From Planctomycetaceae bacterium UBA6172 (GTDB taxonomy: Bacteria > Planctomycetota > Planctomycetia > Pirellulales > Pirellulaceae), in NCBI GenBank assembly GCA_002422955.1, contig DITY01000229.1, positions 1 through 6,566 on the forward strand: 6,566 nucleotides of DNA, in the 5' to 3' direction. The translations under genes were made by a program, and so were the position numbers. Under the pieces are notes generated by a model that was not told where the DNA came from, searched no databases, and saw only the letters and a list, made by a program, of their open reading frames with translations. Below are positions 3,759-6,566 of this stretch, one piece after another. Positions within the stretch are counted from its first letter, which is position 1. Every line of letters begins with the position of its first letter.

Positions 3759-6161
3759 GGAAATCGGTGAAACAGGATTGGTCAGATTGAGCGACGTGAG
3801 GCGCAGAGAGAACGACGGTGGAAGTTTTAAAACGAGCGCAGTCTTGTGCTGCCGCGGCTCAGCAGCGGGATCGTGGCTCGTCAGTGCGCCGTCTTCCGGC
3901 GGATCGAAACCGTCGTCGATCTTGGAGAACGAATGCCCGGTCTTGAGCCCGAGGATGAACCACACCAGCGCGACCGCTCCGAGGAAGAAAATCGTGTCGC
4001 CGGGGACACGCATCCAACGCAGCGTTTGCATCAGGTCGGTTTGCATGAACTCACTGCTGCGGGCGAACCAATAACCGCTCTCCACGGACGCTTTGGTTTG
4101 CAACAGTCCGACCGGCAACAAGCTGAGCAAGCACATCGCCATCAGGCCGACGTTCATGCCCCAGAAACCGAGCTTCAACATGCCGTCTTTCCAGGGACGA
4201 CCCGGAATCAGGACTCGCAAACACATCAGCATCAGCCCGATGCCGAGCATCCCGTAGACCCCGAACAACGCGGCGTGCGCGTGCAGCGGCGTCGTATTCA
4301 AGCCTTGCATGTAGTAGAGGGCGATGGGCGGGTTGATCATGAACCCGAACAGGCCCGCGCCGATCATGTTCCAGAACGCGACCGAAACGAAGAAGTAGAT
4401 CGGCCACTTGTATCGCTGCACCCAAGGCGAGGCTTTGCTGCGCCGCAAGTCTGCCATCGCGTCGAAGCCGATCAGCGTGAGCGGAACCACTTCCAGGGCG
4501 CTGAACACCGAACCCCAAGCGAGGGCAACCGTGGGCGTTCCGGAAAAGTACAGGTGATGGCACGTCCCGATGATCCCGCCGGCCAGGAAGATGGTCGCGG
4601 ACAGCAGGGCCGCCGCGGCGGCGAGTCCGGGACGAACGAGGTTCAATCGCATGAACACAAACGCGATCACGGTGGTGGCGAAGACTTCGAAGAAACCTTC
4701 GACCCACAGGTGAACGACCCACCATCGCCAGTATTCGACCATTGTCAGGTGGGAGTGTTGCCCCCAAGTCAGGCCGGCTCCGTAGAACAACGCGATCGCT
4801 CCGGTCGCGACGGCTAGCAACGTGACGAGGTGGCGCTGGGAATTGGCTTCGGTGGTTGTCGGGTCGGTCTGCTGACGAAGCGCCGGCCACAGAACTCGCA
4901 ACATCAATACCAGCCACAACAGCAGCCCGCCCAGCAGGGCGATCTGCCAGATACGGCCGAGCTCGACGTATTCGTATCCCTGGTGCCCGAGATAGAACGA
5001 TACCGTGTCGCTCATGTAATTCTTGATGCTCAACCATTCGCCCGTCAGTGAACCGACGACGACCAAGAGCAACGCCCCAAACAGCACGTTCACGCCCAGA
5101 CGCTGGTATTTCGGCTCGTGATTGCTGACCAAGGGCCCGATGAACAACCCGGCGGCGAGCCAAGCCGTAGCGATCCAGAACAATCCGATTTGGACGTGCC
5201 ATGTTCGCGCGACGCTGTAGGGCAGGTACTCGGCAAGCGGAAAGCCGTAAAAGCCATCGCCTTCGACGCCATAGTGCGCGGTGACAATGCCTAGGGTCAT
5301 CTGGGCAAAGATCAACGCGGTAACGATCCAGAAATACTTGATGGTGGCTTGTTGCGATGGCGTCGCTTTCCAACGGGCCAGCGGATCGGAGGCGGAGAGG
5401 CGATCGGGTTTCTCTTCTTCCTCGCGGCGCGAAGCGTACCACCAAGCCATGCCGGAAATACCCGCCAGCAGCATGATCACGCTGACCCCCGTCCACACGA
5501 TGTTATCACCGGTCGGGCGATTACCGACCAACGGTTCGTGCGGCCAGTTGTTCGTGTAGCTGGCGATGTCGCCGGGCCGGGTTGTCGAGGCGGCCCACGC
5601 TGTCCAGAACACGAACGAGGAGAACTTGCGCAGCCGCTCTTCGCTGGAGATGGAGTTTGCCGGGATCGCGTAGTCCGCGTTGCCGTCGATGAAGACGGTC
5701 CGGTAGTGATCGACGTTGGCTTCGAAGGCTGCCGCGCGCAGCGGTGCGATGGTCACCACGCTGGTCGCTTCGTCGTACGTGTTGTTTCGCATCAGGCCCG
5801 TCAGACGGCCGCTCAGTTGGGCTTGTCGTTCGGAATCGAGGTCCGCGAACGGTTTACCGAATTCGGCGTTGGCCCACTCGTCGAGGATGAACACGGCCTC
5901 GCGGTGCAGCCAATCGGCCGTCCAGTCCGGCGCCACGTAGCTGCCGTGTCCCCAGATCGAACCGACTTGCATCCCGCCCAGAGATTGCCAAACGTTCTGG
6001 CCCGCGCCGATTTCGCCGCGGCCGATCAGCGTCACCCCATCGGTCGTGACAAATTGCTCGGGAATCGGCGGCATCTCTTGATAGATGCGTGTCCCGATCC
6101 AACCGAGGACCAGGAAGGAGAAAATGATCACGGCGGCGAAGGCCGTCCATAAACGTTTCAT
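3756..6161 (-). CDS. norZ: Quinol-dependent nitric oxide reductase (qNOR)
   Basis: 801-aa integral membrane enzyme of the haem-copper oxidase superfamily that reduces 2 NO to N2O with quinol electrons. After one N-terminal membrane segment (about 6-23) comes the periplasmic qNOR domain (GGMQVGSIWGHGSYVAPDWT at 62-81). No CxxCH haem-c motif is present, so the donor is quinol rather than cytochrome c. A catalytic bundle of many membrane helices follows. Visible ligands are His322 (RTWHVQ, low-spin haem), the FeB site His484, His535 and His536 with Glu488, and the haem pair His627 and His629 (HAHAALFG); Glu492 and Glu557 match the conserved acidic residues of NOR. Spacing from His484 to His535 equals that of cytochrome-c NorB. 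I chose ATG 6161 (MKRLWTAFAAVIIF) because the membrane anchor follows directly. The frame stays open to a TTG at 6275, but the extra 38 residues look non-coding. The start has only a weak AAAGA site. The last 55 or so residues form an unusual polar tail. Confidence 0.95.
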   Translation of the reverse strand: MKRLWTAFAAVIIFSFLVLGWIGTRIYQEMPPIPEQFVTTDGVTLIGRGEIGAGQNVWQSLGGMQVGSIWGHGSYVAPDWTADWLHREAVFILDEWANAEFGKPFADLDSERQAQLSGRLTGLMRNNTYDEATSVVTIAPLRAAAFEANVDHYRTVFIDGNADYAIPANSISSEERLRKFSSFVFWTAWAASTTRPGDIASYTNNWPHEPLVGNRPTGDNIVWTGVSVIMLLAGISGMAWWYASRREEEEKPDRLSASDPLARWKATPSQQATIKYFWIVTALIFAQMTLGIVTAHYGVEGDGFYGFPLAEYLPYSVARTWHVQIGLFWIATAWLAAGLFIGPLVSNHEPKYQRLGVNVLFGALLLVVVGSLTGEWLSIKNYMSDTVSFYLGHQGYEYVELGRIWQIALLGGLLLWLVLMLRVLWPALRQQTDPTTTEANSQRHLVTLLAVATGAIALFYGAGLTWGQHSHLTMVEYWRWWVVHLWVEGFFEVFATTVIAFVFMRLNLVRPGLAAAAALLSATIFLAGGIIGTCHHLYFSGTPTVALAWGSVFSALEVVPLTLIGFDAMADLRRSKASPWVQRYKWPIYFFVSVAFWNMIGAGLFGFMINPPIALYYMQGLNTTPLHAHAALFGVYGMLGIGLMLMCLRVLIPGRPWKDGMLKLGFWGMNVGLMAMCLLSLLPVGLLQTKASVESGYWFARSSEFMQTDLMQTLRWMRVPGDTIFFLGAVALVWFILGLKTGHSFSKIDDGFDPPEDGALTSHDPAAEPRQHKTALVLKLPPSFSLRLTSLNLTNPVSPIS

Positions 6162-6312
6162 GGGCTGATCTTTAAGCGGTAGCGGAACTCGCGAAGTTCG
6201 TCCGTGACTTTGGGTTGGATCGCGGGTCATGCTTTTCAACGCCAGGCGGGCGTGGCGGCGAGACGCTTTCTGCAAACGGCAAAACCGACGCGGTCCGATT
6301 CTGCACCCGAGA
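6162..6312 (-). other. Long leader between candidate promoter and norZ start
   Basis: About 150 bases separate the candidate promoter/operator from the norZ ATG. The norZ frame remains open through 6275, so in-frame alternative starts ATG 6230 and TTG 6275 cannot be excluded, but neither has a ribosome-binding site and the encoded extension (rich in Arg, Ser, Pro) is not qNOR-like. A 36-codon frame from ATG 6346 to TGA 6236 also crosses the region without recognisable content. I see no clear riboswitch or terminator. Confidence 0.3.
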
Positions 6313-6344
6313 GTACACTTTCAATTGTCCATGTCAAGGTATAC
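6313..6344 (-). promoter_or_regulatory. Candidate norZ-ric promoter with 32-bp imperfect palindrome
   Basis: On the plus strand the left half is GTACACTTTCAATTGT and the right half, read as reverse complement, is GTATACCTTGACATGG; ten of sixteen positions agree (GTA-AC-TT-A--TG). On the minus strand a perfect -35 box TTGACA (6337-6332) lies inside the palindrome, with a weak -10 candidate TACTCT (6315-6310) 16 bases further. An operator placed like this would block polymerase access. ATACC-TTGAC-type half-sites resemble those bound by Rrf2-family Fe-S regulators (IscR, NsrR), which commonly control NO defence genes; this resemblance is from memory and no regulator gene is in the window. Confidence 0.4.
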
Positions 6345-6566
6345 ATTTAGACGAGTGGGAAGAGCACCGCCGCGGTCAAGGCACCGATGCTCAGGTCCGG
6401 ATAAGGGCGTTGTCCCCTACGGATGGCTGCCGATCGGCGAGCGAACAGGAGTGCCCGCGACGGGCGCCCACGGATCGAACAACCAGGCTAGCCTCCCCAG
6501 ATCTAGAAACTCCCTCCGGCTTCGAAGACACGGCGTTGTTGGCGAACGAGCTCAGGCCGGCCGCGA
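6345..6566. other. Sequence without a convincing gene; possible C-terminus of an upstream gene at the right edge
   Basis: No supported gene is visible. On the minus strand a frame entering from the right edge ends at TAG 6505-6503 after 20 residues (ends VFEAGGSF); it could be the C-terminus of an upstream gene but is too short to identify. Two other minus-strand frames are open for 40-60 codons, which is ordinary for GC-rich DNA. Small palindromes are present: GCCGATCGGC (6429-6438), GCCCG-CGA-CGGGC (6453-6465) and a TAaGGG/CCCcTA hairpin (6402-6419). None has a T-run or known role. Confidence 0.3.

Noticed and set aside
3846..4817. 323-codon and, at 5349-6152, 267-codon plus-strand frames opposite norZ
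   Set aside because: Both are complementary to conserved qNOR coding sequence, are rich in His/Gln/Arg/Glu, and have no ribosome-binding site or known motif.
4051..5496. 481-codon minus-strand open frame inside norZ
   Set aside because: It lies in a shifted frame of the same strand as the clear qNOR gene and has an Arg/Pro-rich composition without domains.
6162..6275. N-terminal extension of NorZ from TTG 6275 or ATG 6230
   Set aside because: The added residues are unlike qNOR N-termini, no ribosome-binding site precedes either codon, and the membrane anchor starts directly at ATG 6161.
6236..6346. 36-codon frame from ATG 6346 on the minus strand upstream of norZ
   Set aside because: It begins within the candidate operator, has no ribosome-binding site and no recognisable sequence; probably chance.
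6486..6562. Cluster of six- and eight-base palindromes (GCTAGC, AGATCT, TCTAGA, GAGCTC, GGCCGGCC) resembling a cloning polylinker
   Set aside because: The sites are spread over about 75 bases with non-vector sequence between them, as can occur in GC-rich natural DNA; there is no other vector sequence.

Overview
The window is a GC-rich bacterial chromosomal stretch with no rRNA, tRNA or CRISPR array. The gene style suggests a planctomycete-like environmental bacterium: small zinc-finger and HTH proteins of unknown role, ATGA gene overlaps, a GxxExxY remnant, and a quinol nitric oxide reductase next to a Ric/ScdA protein. This lineage call is from memory of such genomes; no marker gene in the window proves it.

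Layout. (1) Positions 1-1253, minus strand: three closely packed small genes, transcribed right to left. They encode a 134-aa protein with a Cys/His zinc finger, a 162-aa zinc-ribbon membrane protein, and a membrane protein cut by the left edge. None has a function I can assign. (2) Positions 1254-1441: divergent intergenic region with small inverted repeats. (3) Positions 1442-2823, plus strand: a decayed cassette. It holds a second zinc-finger gene of the same general type, a helix-turn-helix (DUF1580/excisionase-like) gene, a short helical-protein gene and the 3' half of a GxxExxY (PD-(D/E)XK-like) gene. Each is broken by an apparent single-base indel or an in-frame stop, although an ATGA junction and a good ribosome-binding site are still visible. 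(4) Positions 2824-3027: convergent gap with a CTTTGTG-type repeat and two strong hairpins. (5) Positions 3028-6161, minus strand: an intact two-gene operon, norZ (quinol-dependent nitric oxide reductase, 801 aa) followed by ric/scdA (di-iron Fe-S cluster repair protein, 238 aa). (6) Positions 6162-6566: upstream region of norZ with an imperfect 32-bp palindrome covering a TTGACA box, then sequence without a convincing gene.

How the genes work together. norZ and ric form a nitric-oxide defence unit. NorZ reduces NO to N2O in the membrane using quinol electrons, and Ric repairs iron-sulfur centres damaged by NO or oxidants. The Shine-Dalgarno of ric overlaps the stop codon of norZ, which fits translational coupling. 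The palindrome upstream is the best candidate for a stress-responsive operator. The left half looks like accessory DNA: an apparently intact minus-strand small-gene operon beside a degenerate plus-strand cassette. The least explained features are the two divergently placed zinc-finger genes and the clustered frameshifts, which could be real decay or assembly errors. I did not find a clear new biological system.
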